Positions 24,960 to 34,959 are shown, counted from the first letter of the stretch. The stretch: 64,000 nt of DNA from JAVBSX01 sp051660685 (GCA_051660685.1 JBOFQB010000033.1:60253-124252), one strand, 5' to 3'. The notes: a model not told the origin generated them from the sequence alone. Numbers and translations: made by a program.

Positions 24960-26201
24960 TCAATGTTGCTTTTCGCAAACGACGATAAACTCGGAAAGCA
25001 TAGTGTTCACTGTTTTTCCAGCAACATTCGTCGGCGAGTTTTTGCTCGGCATTACTTTGTTGCTAATCGCCCGCTCATAAGTGGTCAAGTGCGTAAAGCC
25101 GTTCTCCTCAAACTTTTCCGCTATAAATTGGTCCGTCGGCAATTGGACGTTTTTGACAGTTCGATTGCCAACAATGTAAATCGCCTTACCGCCCGGTTTT
25201 ACGCTATTTGCGACCTTGCGTATCGACGATTCCAAATCCCGATAAAAGGAAGACACCTCCAGCGCACGTTTGTGATCTGCTTTGTGTATCTGTAAAATAT
25301 AGTCCGCAATGAACCCGCTGTAAATGTTATATTTGTTGTACTTGGCATGTGAACCTCCCATCAATTGTCCGTCTATCGTTCTTGCTTGTTTCACGCCAAT
25401 CCATTCGTTCGCCAAAGTGGAAAATTGTCCATAAGCAACCGTTGTCCGACTATCACCGTAAGGGGGACTCGTTAGCACCACATCGAAACGATGCTCCGAT
25501 GTTTTGAACGCCGAAGTAAAAACATTCAGTCGAAATTTGCCAAGTTTCTGAACATAATAATTCGCATAGAGCGACAACGTGTCCTCGAGTTTTTTGAAAA
25601 ACACGCCGATCACATCAGGATTGAAATTCAAACAATCTTCCGGTTTCATGCGGTACAACTTAAATTCGCAATTCCTTGTATACGAACAGTCTCGCACTGT
25701 TTCGGAAAAAGGGATTAAAAAGAAATTCCTTATATTTTCATTTTGTATTTCAGAAATACAATGTTTCAACACTTTAAGATGGTTCACCACTTGCGGCGAA
25801 AACCAATAATCAATGTTTGTAATACTCGGCAATTTTAATTGTTCAATACGGCTGTCCTCTTTCATCAACTCGAACAGATGATGACGGAAATGTTGCCGCG
25901 TTTCGATGATTTTCTGTACGGATATTTTCGTAAATCGCACTTTAGAAATCAAGACGGCAAGCGGATTTAAGTCATAACCGTCCATTTCGGAAATACCACA
26001 TTCCAAACCGGATGCAAACGACGAACCGGAACCGCAGTAAGGGTCAAGCAACCGCCCTTTTGTTGCGTCAAATTCTTTCAGAATGTCAATTCCGATTTGC
26101 GGCAACATCGTCGCCGGGTACTTATGCAGATTGGGGTAAAATGTTGCATACGATTGCCCCAGAAAATCATAACGGGTATTTCGCTCAACTCGGTATTTCA
26201 T
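24960..26201 (-). CDS. Type II DNA methyltransferase paired with an MvaI/BcnI-type nuclease
   Basis: This is a 413-residue SAM-dependent DNA amino-methyltransferase. Motif I LLDPYCGSGSS is at 51-61 and catalytic motif IV LTSPPYGD at 243-250, so motif I precedes motif IV, with a long intervening region that probably holds target recognition. An SPPY core fits N4-cytosine methylation, as in M.MvaI. Its ATG overlaps the nuclease stop by four bases (26198-26201), so the two genes are translationally coupled and the nuclease is made first from the shared message. The gene looks more A+T-rich than aspS, suggesting transfer. Confidence 0.87.
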   Translation of the reverse strand: MKYRVERNTRYDFLGQSYATFYPNLHKYPATMLPQIGIDILKEFDATKGRLLDPYCGSGSSFASGLECGISEMDGYDLNPLAVLISKVRFTKISVQKIIETRQHFRHHLFELMKEDSRIEQLKLPSITNIDYWFSPQVVNHLKVLKHCISEIQNENIRNFFLIPFSETVRDCSYTRNCEFKLYRMKPEDCLNFNPDVIGVFFKKLEDTLSLYANYYVQKLGKFRLNVFTSAFKTSEHRFDVVLTSPPYGDSRTTVAYGQFSTLANEWIGVKQARTIDGQLMGGSHAKYNKYNIYSGFIADYILQIHKADHKRALEVSSFYRDLESSIRKVANSVKPGGKAIYIVGNRTVKNVQLPTDQFIAEKFEENGFTHLTTYERAISNKVMPSKNSPTNVAGKTVNTMLSEFIVVCEKQH

Positions 26202-26899
26202 AAGTCAACAACAGAGCTAAAAAGTAAAGGCAATTTGTCTTCATAAGTCCTAAAACCGGTTCCGTGATTTCTCGCCCTTGTTCCTTTATCATGTAGTCTC
26301 AAATCGACAAGGATATTTTCGGCTCGGAATTGATCGGCTAACAATTCTGATGATGTGCCCTGCATCAATTGCGCACGATAAAAATGAAAGTATTCCACAC
26401 CATCTCGTTCTTCGGTAAAAGCGGATACAAAAACGAGTTGTGGTATTTTGTGTAGAAATCTTTCGGCAAGTGTATCAAGGGACCATGTTGCAACGATTTG
26501 ACCTGAAATGTGACAAACCGATATTTCCGTATTTTGAACATTCAGGAACAATCCGGCACTGTTCGGCTTGAGCGACATCGTATAATATAGTCCTTGTCGT
26601 CCGTCTCTGTCCAAACTGCCGTATTGTTTTACGGCTTCAAGTTGCGGCATTTTCCACGCTTTATTGTTGAACGTGAAAAGCGTTATCATGCTTTTGCCCT
26701 TTGTTCGATGAGCTTTGAGTTCTGCTCCTTCAAGGTCGGGCCGCGCATCATTGTTCTCTGAAATACCGAGCAGTGTTTCCAGAGTATAACCGATCCCGGT
26801 TGGTCCGCGGCGTTGGGCTGGAACAAATCCTCTTTCTCTGATTTGCCTGAATCTCGCAACAAATTCGTTAATTGTCACTGTATCACTCCTATAAAACAT
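26198..26899 (-). CDS. Restriction endonuclease, MvaI/BcnI family
   Basis: This is a 233-residue type II nuclease. The family block GPTGIGYTLETLLGI (32-46) is followed by the catalytic D55-x4-E60-x-K62 in DLEGAELKAHR. This has the same spacing as Asp50, Glu55 and Lys57 of MvaI. MvaI (CCWGG) and BcnI (CCSGG) are monomeric enzymes that nick both strands in turn, so a CCNGG-type target is a reasonable expectation but is not shown here. Length is close to both. ATG 26899 shares its A with the TGA of aspS (TGATG), so translation probably reinitiates after aspS; GTG 26902 is the alternative start. Confidence 0.87.
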   Translation of the reverse strand: MFYRSDTVTINEFVARFRQIRERGFVPAQRRGPTGIGYTLETLLGISENNDARPDLEGAELKAHRTKGKSMITLFTFNNKAWKMPQLEAVKQYGSLDRDGRQGLYYTMSLKPNSAGLFLNVQNTEISVCHISGQIVATWSLDTLAERFLHKIPQLVFVSAFTEERDGVEYFHFYRAQLMQGTSSELLADQFRAENILVDLRLHDKGTRARNHGTGFRTYEDKLPLLFSSVVDL

Positions 26900-28668
26900 C
26901 ACTTTAAGGACGTTGCAATCGCCAACTCCTTCAACTGTTTCGGCTCAACAAATCCAGGTGCTCCCGTCATTAGATCAGACGCTTTCGTCGTCTTCGGAAA
27001 CGCAATACAGTCCCTTATATTATCCAAACCGCCAAATAACATCACTAAACGGTCAAGACCAAGCGCAATACCTCCATGTGGAGGAGCACCAAACTGCAAA
27101 GCGTCAAGCAAAAAGCCAAACATTTCTTTTGCCGTTTCAAGGGACAGACCAAGCAGGTCAAACGCTTTGGATTGAGTCCGCGAGTCATGTATCCGAATTG
27201 TCCCCCCCCCAACTTCAAAACCGTTCAGTACCAGATCATACGCTTGCGCCCGGATTCGGCCCGGATCACTGTCCATATACGGCAAATCGGCAACAAGAGG
27301 TGCTGTAAAAGGATGGTGCATTGCGTCCCAACGATTCTCCTCGACATTCCAAGCGAACATCGGAAAGTTGACAATCCAACAAAAATTCATCTCATTCGGG
27401 TCAATCAGTTTCAATTCGGCTCCCAATCGACGACGCAAACCGTTCAAAACCCGGGAAGTCGTTTCAAACGAGTCCGCCGAAAAGAGCAGAAAATCTCCCG
27501 GTTCCGCTCCCAACTTCTTCCCAATTGCTCCCAATTGCTCTTCCGTAAAATTTTTCGCAATCGGTCCCGTCAACGATCCGCTTGCATCCACTTTTAACCA
27601 AGCAACCCCTTTAACACCAAAATTCTCGACAACATAGGTGTTGAGCGTGTCTATATCTTTCCGCGAGTATTTTTCCGCCGCTCCTTTTGCGTTGATTCCC
27701 CGAACTCGTCCGCCCGATTCCGCAACTTCACGGAATACCCGAAATTCCACTGTTTTCGCAATGTCCGTCAAATCAACCAATTCCATGCCAAACCGTAAAT
27801 CAGGAGCATCATGTCCAAATCGCTCCATTGCTTCATCATACGAAATGCGGGGAATCGGCAATTTCAAATCCCGGCCAAGAACATCCTTCATCAAATGGGC
27901 AATCAGTTCGCTGATAATTCCAATCATATCGTCCATCTCGATGAACGACATTTCAACGTCCATTTGCGTAAATTCCGGTTGTCGATCTGCCCTTAAATCT
28001 TCATCCCGAAAACAACGTGCAATCTGAACATACCGATCATAACCGGCGATCATCAGGATTTGCTTATACAATTGCGGCGATTGAGGAAGTGCGTAAAATG
28101 AACCGAGCGAAACACGACTGGGAACGAGGTAATCCCGGGCTCCTTCGGGCGTACTTTTGCCCAAAATCGGCGTTTCAACCTCAATAAACTCCCGTTCGTC
28201 AAAAAAATCCCTCATCACTTTCACAATCCGATGTCGCAAAAGCAACGTCTTCTGCATCCCAGGTCGTCGCAAATCAAGATAACGATATTTCAACCGCAAC
28301 TCTTCCGCCGGAATTTCAGGAGCACCCGGTTGAAAAGGAGGTGTTTCCGAACGATTCAAAACCGTCAACTTCTCGGCCCGAACCTCGATTGAACCGGTTG
28401 GTATCTTCTTGTTCACAATCCCTTCAGGTCGCTGTTCGACTGTCCCCTCGATCTGCACTACATCCTCTGTCCGCAAAGATCGGGCCAATTCAAACGCCTC
28501 TTCTCCGCTTTTCGACGAAAAAACAATCTGGGTGATTCCATAACGATCACGCAAGTTGATAAACAACACTCCACTATGGTCCCGATTCGAGTCAACCCAA
28601 CCACATAAAACCACTTTTTGGCCCTGCTGTTCGGCCCGCAATTCCCCGCATGTCACTGTTCGATACAC
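26899..28668 (-). CDS. aspS: Aspartyl-tRNA synthetase
   Basis: This class II synthetase charges tRNA-Asp. The 589-residue length is normal for the bacterial type, which carries a GAD insertion. The N-terminal OB fold has CGWVDSNRDHSGVLFINLRD. Motif 2 is FRDEDLRADRQPEFTQMD near 218-235, and motif 3 GIALGLDRLVMLFGG lies near 535. The gene is intact. It ends in TGATG, overlapping the start of the MvaI/BcnI-type nuclease, an unusual linkage of an essential gene with a restriction system. A run of nine G on the coding strand (27201-27209) encodes a Gly-Gly-Gly in the C-terminal part. Confidence 0.95.
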   Translation of the reverse strand: MYRTVTCGELRAEQQGQKVVLCGWVDSNRDHSGVLFINLRDRYGITQIVFSSKSGEEAFELARSLRTEDVVQIEGTVEQRPEGIVNKKIPTGSIEVRAEKLTVLNRSETPPFQPGAPEIPAEELRLKYRYLDLRRPGMQKTLLLRHRIVKVMRDFFDEREFIEVETPILGKSTPEGARDYLVPSRVSLGSFYALPQSPQLYKQILMIAGYDRYVQIARCFRDEDLRADRQPEFTQMDVEMSFIEMDDMIGIISELIAHLMKDVLGRDLKLPIPRISYDEAMERFGHDAPDLRFGMELVDLTDIAKTVEFRVFREVAESGGRVRGINAKGAAEKYSRKDIDTLNTYVVENFGVKGVAWLKVDASGSLTGPIAKNFTEEQLGAIGKKLGAEPGDFLLFSADSFETTSRVLNGLRRRLGAELKLIDPNEMNFCWIVNFPMFAWNVEENRWDAMHHPFTAPLVADLPYMDSDPGRIRAQAYDLVLNGFEVGGGTIRIHDSRTQSKAFDLLGLSLETAKEMFGFLLDALQFGAPPHGGIALGLDRLVMLFGGLDNIRDCIAFPKTTKASDLMTGAPGFVEPKQLKELAIATSLK

Positions 28669-28896
28669 GTTTCGTTTTTCCTTCGTTAGTTCCTTTGTTA
28701 ATCAAAATTCAAAACCAATCACAAAAGCACATCCAATAATTCACATTTTACACACACAACTCGCAACTGCCGTTTGTGTCGCGTCTGTGTGTTGAAATGG
28801 AATGATTGGTACCCCGATTCTCACAGACGGTTCAATAAACGAGTTAATGTCAAATGAGTTGATAATCGTCATAAAAAGAGGTTATTGTCGGCATCT

Positions 28897-29068
28897 CAGT
28901 CCCGTCGGGACTGTCGATTGGTAGTAAACGCTTGAACTGTAAATCCAAACCCCGTCGGGGTTTCCGAATGGTCCCTTTGAACAATGCGAATAATGTGTGG
29001 AACCCCGACGGGGTTCAAAATCATTTTTTTCCGTCGTTTCTACCATTCGACAACTCCTGACGGAGTTG
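28897..29068. repeat. Four consecutive CCCCGTCGGGG-type hairpins
   Basis: In a 534-bp gap between the TPR gene and aspS there are CAGTCCCGTCGGGACTG (28897-28913), AAACCCCGTCGGGGTTT (28947-28963), AACCCCGACGGGGTT (29001-29015) and CAACTCCTGACGGAGTTG (29051-29068). All are near-perfect stems over a 1-4-base centre, spaced about 35-50 bp apart. A C-rich quadruplex-type arm follows at about 29160-29200. No gene or RNA family is recognised. Confidence 0.65.
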
Positions 29069-29202
29069 CTGAACCGGATCAAAAAATTCCGTTGTGTAAA
29101 CTCGTTAATGTACGGCATTAGAGAAACCGCAGATGAAATGTACCTTTTGCAATTATCTCTCTTCCCTGTCCCTTATACCCCCATTCCCTAATCCCTTCTT
29201 CC

Positions 29203-30558
29203 TTATTTTCGTCCGACCCGGTCCCGCAATTCTTTCGCTTTTTGCATGTCTTCCTTTGCTCGCTCCTGATCCCCTTGAGCGGCATAAACAACGGCCCGGT
29301 TTTCATACGCCGAAATCATTCCGGGGTTCAAACCAATTGCGTGTGTAAAATCAACAACGGCTTGAGATAATTGGTCTTGGACACGATACACCAATCCTCG
29401 ATTAAAATACGCCGACACACTTTTCGGGTCGAGTTCTAACGCTTTGTTCAAGTCTTCAAGGGCTTCATCCAAACGATTGAGTCGGATATAAGCAAGACCT
29501 CGGTAATAGTAAACCAAAGCATTTTCGGGACTCCTCCGAATCACCTCGTCATAATCTCGAATCGCGTCCAAATAGGCCCCGGTTTTGCCCAAAATAATCC
29601 CCCGATTCAACCAAGCGGTCAAATTGTCCGGCTCCAAACGAATCGCTTCACTAAAATCATTCAACGCTCCTATTTGATCCCCGATTGCATTTTTCGTTTG
29701 ACCGCGACTGACATACGTCTCGGCATTTTGTGGAGCTAAACGAATCGCCTCTTCGTAATCTTCAAGGGCTTTGCGTGAATGTTGCATCTTCGTGTAGACA
29801 CTTGCCCGACAAGTGTACGCCCGGGCATATTTCGGATTCAGCAAAATCGACCGCGAATAATCCGCAACCGCCTCTTCATATTTGTCCTGCTCAAAGTAAG
29901 CATATCCCCGATTCATAAACGCCTTGTAATCTCGCGGATTCAACGCAATCACTTTGGTATATTCCTCAACCGCCTTGTCAAACTCCTTGAGCATTTCAAG
30001 CGCATTTCCCCGATTACCATGTGCTTTGAGATGATGACCGTCAATCGCAAGCGCAAGGTCATATTCCGCAATCGCCTTTTCAGGTTCCTTGTGATAAACA
30101 TGAATCAAACCAAGCGCAACATGAATATCGGCATCTTTAGGGTCAAGCTGAACGGCTCGCTGATAATCGGCAATTGCGGATTCGACATCGCCCAACGAAA
30201 AATAGACCATTCCCCGGTTGTAATACGCTTTAGCGTAGTTCGGGTTCAATTCAACCGCGCGTCCATATTCCTCTATGGACTGTGTGGTGTCCCCCATTTT
30301 TCGATAAGCACAAGCCCGGTTGAAATAAACCGCTGCTTCTTTCGGCGAAAATTTCAAAACCGAGGTGTAACTTTCAATCGCCTGACTGTATTTTCCTTGC
30401 GCTTCTAACGCATTTCCCCGACAAAAAAAGGCTTCAACGAACCGGGGATTCATCTTGATTGCTTGATCGAAACACTCAACCGCTTGCGCAAAGTCATTTT
30501 TCCGGACAAATTCCTGCCCCTTACGCAAAATATCATGTTCATCAAATCTGGACTCCAT
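29203..30558 (-). CDS. TPR-repeat protein with 13 tandem repeats
   Basis: This 451-residue protein is built almost entirely of 34-residue tetratricopeptide repeats. I count 13, each of the form AxxYxNRGxxYxxxGxxxxAIxDYxxAIxLxP. There is no signal peptide or membrane segment, so it is probably a cytoplasmic scaffold for protein-protein contacts. The regular NRG/YxRG variant is typical of planctomycete and cyanobacterial TPR proteins. It lies 12 bp downstream of the DUF1559 gene and is probably cotranscribed with it. Partners unknown. Confidence 0.88.
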   Translation of the reverse strand: MESRFDEHDILRKGQEFVRKNDFAQAVECFDQAIKMNPRFVEAFFCRGNALEAQGKYSQAIESYTSVLKFSPKEAAVYFNRACAYRKMGDTTQSIEEYGRAVELNPNYAKAYYNRGMVYFSLGDVESAIADYQRAVQLDPKDADIHVALGLIHVYHKEPEKAIAEYDLALAIDGHHLKAHGNRGNALEMLKEFDKAVEEYTKVIALNPRDYKAFMNRGYAYFEQDKYEEAVADYSRSILLNPKYARAYTCRASVYTKMQHSRKALEDYEEAIRLAPQNAETYVSRGQTKNAIGDQIGALNDFSEAIRLEPDNLTAWLNRGIILGKTGAYLDAIRDYDEVIRRSPENALVYYYRGLAYIRLNRLDEALEDLNKALELDPKSVSAYFNRGLVYRVQDQLSQAVVDFTHAIGLNPGMISAYENRAVVYAAQGDQERAKEDMQKAKELRDRVGRK

Positions 30559-30570
30559 GAGAACTCCTAG

Positions 30571-32256
30571 TTATTGCGCTGAATCACTCGGAAAATCAAA
30601 AACCTCCCCTCCATTTATGGTCAGCATCGCCCGCAAAATGTTGGGGCGTATCTCTTTTCGGATATAACGAACTGACCCGTCAAAAAAAATGGCATTCACT
30701 CCAGGAAGTGCATGATGACTCCCCAATCCTTTCGGACTCTCTAAACTGGCATTCTCAAGCAGCACTTCTTCCGGTTTCATCCAAGATACAGGTGTCCGGC
30801 GTTCTGTGACCAACACCGTCGCTTTCTTGGTATCCTTGATGTCCTCTTCTTTCAACGAAACAGGTCCGTCCGGAAAAGCCGTATTCCCAACAATCAACGT
30901 ATACGTCGTTGTCGAATCCGTGACGGACGGACTTGAAGGACAACGATAAATAAGCGGCATCTTGTTATGTAACTTGCGATTGAGCGGACCATTCCAGGGT
31001 TCATCCAACGAAATTTGTGCGTACAACTCCTCTTCTCCCAAGTACGGCAGAATAAGAACCCGCCAACTATGCAGCAACCGCCCCTCTGAATCCGTCGTCC
31101 ATGCAGGAGGATACGCCCCATGTTCTTCCCGATACTTCTCAAACCCCTGTTGTATCGCTTGTAAATTCTGTGAACACTGATTGGCCCAAGACGTTTGCAT
31201 TGAAATATTCAAACCGAGAATCAGCGGGACAAGAACATAACCTAACGAGGGGGAAACCGACTGACTCAACGTAACCGTCAGCTGTTTGCCCGACTGAACC
31301 GGCTCAAATGCTCTCAACAAGGTTTGAACCTGTTCAGATGTCCGTCCCGTCTGTGATCGTTGTCCTTCTGGAATCAATTGGCTAACCTGTTGATTGACTT
31401 CTTCCCGTAAAACCGTTGCATCCTGTTCCGACGCCGTTTCACCAACCATGTTGATTGCCAATGTGCTAAAATCAATACCGATTGAGGTCCACAAAAACTT
31501 TTTTGCCGCAAATCGCGCGATTTGCATCAATTGTTCAGGAAAGTGAAACATCTTCGGTATCTGATCGATATAGGTCGGTTCTCCTTCATAGGGAATCCCA
31601 ATCATCGTCAAGGTTGACGTTTTATTGACGGAAAAAGCCGCATTCAGAAAATCCCGCGAAAAAGGCTGCATGTTCTTCATCTTCTCTCGAATTTTCTTAT
31701 CCGCAACATCGGAGAGAAGCGGGGTTAATGGAGCTGCGCCCAACATGAAACCTTGTGCTCCTAAAAGAAGAGGATACTGACTCCGAATGATTCGGGCAAA
31801 CGCTTTTCGTTGTTCGGCACTTCGTCCCTCAATCGGAGCCGCAATCACAAAAGAAATCTCTTCCAAATCATGGTAAGCGAGAAGAAAAATGTCTTTCAGC
31901 CCAACTTCATTGATTAACTGTTCTCGAATTTTTTTATTGTCCCTGAAAACAAGGGAAAGATTCTTCTGGATCGACACTCGACGTTGCGTTACGACCGTCG
32001 GATTCAAGTCTTCTGCTCCAGGTGCTTTCTCCGAAAAAATCGTCAACGCATACGTCAATTTGTCAAAATCAACGGTCGTAAGATCAATATGGAGTATCAG
32101 CGTCGTCTGATTGTCAACCAAAGGGGCAATCATCTGGGCAAGGACAGACGGTTCCGTTGAACGGACCTCCTGTGCTGTTGAAAGAGGAGAGGTCAAAACA
32201 ATCCCCAACCCCATAATAATACTGAAAACAAAAGGGGCAAATTGTCTGTTGTTCAT
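30571..32256 (-). CDS. Exported protein with C-terminal DUF1559 (pseudopilin-like) domain
   Basis: Of 561 residues, the signal peptide is at 1-28 (hydrophobic VFSIIMGLGIVLTS, ending STAQ). The N-terminal ~320 residues are an unrecognised alpha/beta domain. The C-terminal ~210 are the planctomycete-specific DUF1559 region, with QCSQNLQAIQQGFEKYREEHG, PAWTTDSEGRLLHSWRV, YRCPSSP and GVNAIFFDGSVRYI. In most DUF1559 proteins this follows a pilin-type N-terminus, which is missing here. DUF1559 proteins are among the largest paralogous families of planctomycetes and their function is not settled. First gene of a likely operon with the TPR protein. Confidence 0.82.
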   Translation of the reverse strand: MNNRQFAPFVFSIIMGLGIVLTSPLSTAQEVRSTEPSVLAQMIAPLVDNQTTLILHIDLTTVDFDKLTYALTIFSEKAPGAEDLNPTVVTQRRVSIQKNLSLVFRDNKKIREQLINEVGLKDIFLLAYHDLEEISFVIAAPIEGRSAEQRKAFARIIRSQYPLLLGAQGFMLGAAPLTPLLSDVADKKIREKMKNMQPFSRDFLNAAFSVNKTSTLTMIGIPYEGEPTYIDQIPKMFHFPEQLMQIARFAAKKFLWTSIGIDFSTLAINMVGETASEQDATVLREEVNQQVSQLIPEGQRSQTGRTSEQVQTLLRAFEPVQSGKQLTVTLSQSVSPSLGYVLVPLILGLNISMQTSWANQCSQNLQAIQQGFEKYREEHGAYPPAWTTDSEGRLLHSWRVLILPYLGEEELYAQISLDEPWNGPLNRKLHNKMPLIYRCPSSPSVTDSTTTYTLIVGNTAFPDGPVSLKEEDIKDTKKATVLVTERRTPVSWMKPEEVLLENASLESPKGLGSHHALPGVNAIFFDGSVRYIRKEIRPNILRAMLTINGGEVFDFPSDSAQ

Positions 32257-32390
32257 TGTGAATCCCTCGTTGATGCAGAACCCGTGTTCTTATGAGAACC
32301 TATACCGTGATACCAAAATGGTTGGATTGCCCTCACAACCACTCCGAAAAAAGAATTCTACCAAAATCACCTAAAAGGTAAACAAGTCGA

Positions 32391-32423
32391 AAAAAAAAGC
32401 AGGAGACCCAAAAAATCTCCTGC
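32391..32423 (-). terminator. Rho-independent terminator of pnp
   Basis: Read on the minus strand, GCAGGAGA (32423-32416), a nine-base loop and TCTCCTGC (32406-32399) form a perfect 8-bp stem, followed by eight T (32398-32391). It lies about 85 bp after the pnp stop and is the clearest single-strand terminator in the window. Confidence 0.85.
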
Positions 32424-32508
32424 TTCAACAACGAATGTATTCTACAAAAAAAAACCAAAAAATCGACAAACGCAAACCTCAACTAAAACCAATTGAGATG
32501 AACGAAAA

Positions 32509-34674
32509 TCAGTTTCCCGCTTCCTTCTGTTCTTTCAAAACAGCCCGACGACTCAGCTTAATACGGTTTTGATCGTCAACGGCAATCACCTTGACTTCAA
32601 ACCGATCACCAACTTTACAGAGCTTGTGAATACTGTCCACATATTCGTCCGAAAGTTCGCTGATATGACACAAACCGTCCCGACCGGGAAGTATCTCAAT
32701 GAACGCCCCAAACTCCTTGACACTTGTCACTTGACCTTCATAAACCTTCCCAACTTCAACCGACGCTGTAAGACGGTTCACTTCATTTAAGGCCGATTTC
32801 GCGCTCTCTTCATCCGAAGAGGCAACACTCACGGTTCCATCATTATCAACATCAATCGACGCCCCTGTCCGCTCCTGTATCGAACGAATCGTTTTTCCGC
32901 CCGGTCCAATCAGCAAACCAATCTTCTCAGGGTCAATATGCGTCTTGAACATCCGAGGTGCATATTTCGAAATATCTTCAGCGGGTCGAGATATTGCAGC
33001 AAGCATCTTGCGCAAAATCGCAATCCTCGCATCTCTCGACTGCTTTAAGGTCTCGGCAATAATCTCAGGACTGATCCCGTCGATCTTCAAATCCAACTGA
33101 ATCCCTGTAATACCATGTTGAGTCCCGGCAATTTTGAAGTCCATGTCACCATAATGGTCTTCATCACCCATAATATCCGTCAAAAGGACCCATTTTTCAC
33201 CTTCCTTGACCAGTCCGACGGAAATTCCGGCAACCGGGTTAGAAATGGGAACACCCGCACACATAAGGCCCAGTGTTGCCCCGCAAACAGACGCCATAGA
33301 ACTCGATCCGTTGGATTCGAGAATGTCCGAAATAATCCGAATCGTGTAAGGGAACTCATCGACTTCAGGTAAAACCGGCTTGACACTCCGTTCAGCAAGA
33401 GCACCATGTCCAAATTCACGTCGTCCCGGTCCACGATACGGCTTACATTCACCAACCGAGAACGGCGGAAAATTGTAATCCAGCATGAACTTTTTCGTGT
33501 AATCCTCAAACAGACCGTCAACGCGTTGTTCATCCCGCGCTGTTCCAAGTGTGACCGTAATCAACGCCTGTGTTTCTCCTCGTTGAAAAACGGCACTTCC
33601 ATGAACTCGCGGTAATACGTTAATTCGGCAGTCAATGTCCCGCAAATCATTCATTCCGCGACCATCTGGTCGCGTTCCCGAAAGAATCTGATCGCGGACA
33701 ACTCGCTCTTCGAGTTCATGCCAAGCCGACTCAAAAAGGTCACTATTCCAATCCTGTTGGGCGACATCATCGACATCATCGGCAATTTCGTCGGGACCAA
33801 CCGGTCCATTCACAATCGGTTTGACTGTCGGACATTGCGGAAAAATTTCGTTCTTCGCCTTTTCTTTCAACTCACTACACGCCGTATACCGTGCTGCTTT
33901 TCCAACCGTCCGTTTTGCGGTCCAAAAAGCATCATAGTATTGTTCCCGCAATTTCTCGTACAACTGTTCTGTTGCAGGAGGAGTGAAGGACATCTTGACC
34001 GGATTGACTTTTGCGACCAATTCCTGCTGTAAAGCGCAAATTTCTTTAATAAAACCATGTGCGGCGTTAATTGCGGCAAACATCGTCTCTTCGGGCAATT
34101 CGCGGGCGAATCCTTCAATCATAAGGACTGACTGCATGTTCCCAGAAACGATCAAATCGAGACGACTCTCCTCCAGTTGTTCAAAAACAGGGAAAGGAAC
34201 AAATTCGTCGCCAATCAAACCGATTCGGACAGAAGCGAGCGGACCATTAAAAGGGAGCGGGGAGATTGCAACCGCAGTTGCCGACCCGATCATTGCGAGA
34301 ATATCAGGATCAATTGTCCGATCACCTGCAAGAACAAAAGACAAAACCTGGACTTCATTATAAAAACCTTTAGGAAAAAGGGGTCTCATAGGTCGGTCCG
34401 TCAACCGTGAAGTCAAAACCTCTTTGAGACTGGGACGTCCTTCCCGTTTAATAAAACCCGGGGGAAACTTGCCGACTGCTGCAACCCGCTCACGATAATC
34501 ACACGTCAACGGAAAGAAGTCCGTTCCTGGACGACTCGGTCCTGTTGATGCAGCACAAAGGACAACTGTTTCATCATAACCAACGAGTACGCTTCCTGCT
34601 GCTTGTTTCGCCAATTCACCTGTTTCAATCCAGAGCGTTCCTGCCCCAATCTTCTTCTCGACTCTAATTTTCAA
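32509..34674 (-). CDS. pnp: Polyribonucleotide nucleotidyltransferase (PNPase)
   Basis: PNPase degrades RNA 3' to 5' by phosphorolysis and is a usual partner of RNase E in RNA decay. The 721-residue protein has the standard order: RNase PH-1 (about 1-220), helical domain, RNase PH-2 (about 310-540, with FSVGECKPYRGPGRREFGHG), KH domain (LLIGPGGKTIRSIQERTG near 570) and S1 domain (GQVTSVKEFGAFIEI near 640). Length is close to the 700-residue norm. It follows rpsO by 285 bp on the same strand, the classic bacterial rpsO-pnp arrangement, and is followed by a strong terminator. The rpsO-pnp gap holds no obvious structure beyond two GAGCGGGAAAA words. Confidence 0.96.
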   Translation of the reverse strand: MKIRVEKKIGAGTLWIETGELAKQAAGSVLVGYDETVVLCAASTGPSRPGTDFFPLTCDYRERVAAVGKFPPGFIKREGRPSLKEVLTSRLTDRPMRPLFPKGFYNEVQVLSFVLAGDRTIDPDILAMIGSATAVAISPLPFNGPLASVRIGLIGDEFVPFPVFEQLEESRLDLIVSGNMQSVLMIEGFARELPEETMFAAINAAHGFIKEICALQQELVAKVNPVKMSFTPPATEQLYEKLREQYYDAFWTAKRTVGKAARYTACSELKEKAKNEIFPQCPTVKPIVNGPVGPDEIADDVDDVAQQDWNSDLFESAWHELEERVVRDQILSGTRPDGRGMNDLRDIDCRINVLPRVHGSAVFQRGETQALITVTLGTARDEQRVDGLFEDYTKKFMLDYNFPPFSVGECKPYRGPGRREFGHGALAERSVKPVLPEVDEFPYTIRIISDILESNGSSSMASVCGATLGLMCAGVPISNPVAGISVGLVKEGEKWVLLTDIMGDEDHYGDMDFKIAGTQHGITGIQLDLKIDGISPEIIAETLKQSRDARIAILRKMLAAISRPAEDISKYAPRMFKTHIDPEKIGLLIGPGGKTIRSIQERTGASIDVDNDGTVSVASSDEESAKSALNEVNRLTASVEVGKVYEGQVTSVKEFGAFIEILPGRDGLCHISELSDEYVDSIHKLCKVGDRFEVKVIAVDDQNRIKLSRRAVLKEQKEAGN

Positions 34675-34959
34675 TTTCTCTACCTGCCAACTACTTTCTT
34701 TCTAATGTTATGCCGAAAATCGGCCAAAATAAACCAGATGAGACTCAACCAACGAGGTTCGATCCGGCAAATGATTCTTTACTGTCTTGTTTCGGCTGAA
34801 ATTCATGGACTCATACGTTCAAATCTGAGCGGGAAAACAGCCGATGTACAAAATCGCTTTCACTTCGAGCGGGAAAAACCGTTCAGGACACAAGCAGCAG
34901 GGTGAAATCACGCCCGCTCTGAAATCGCCTTATTGGAATTCCCTCACTTGCGAATTCAC

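Noticed and set aside
27201..27209. Nine-base homopolymer in aspS
   Set aside because: It encodes a conserved Gly run in an essential intact gene; no sign of frame switching.
29118..29306. Small minus-strand frame overlapping the TPR gene end
   Set aside because: It runs through the C-rich repeat arm and out of frame with the TPR protein; no independent support.
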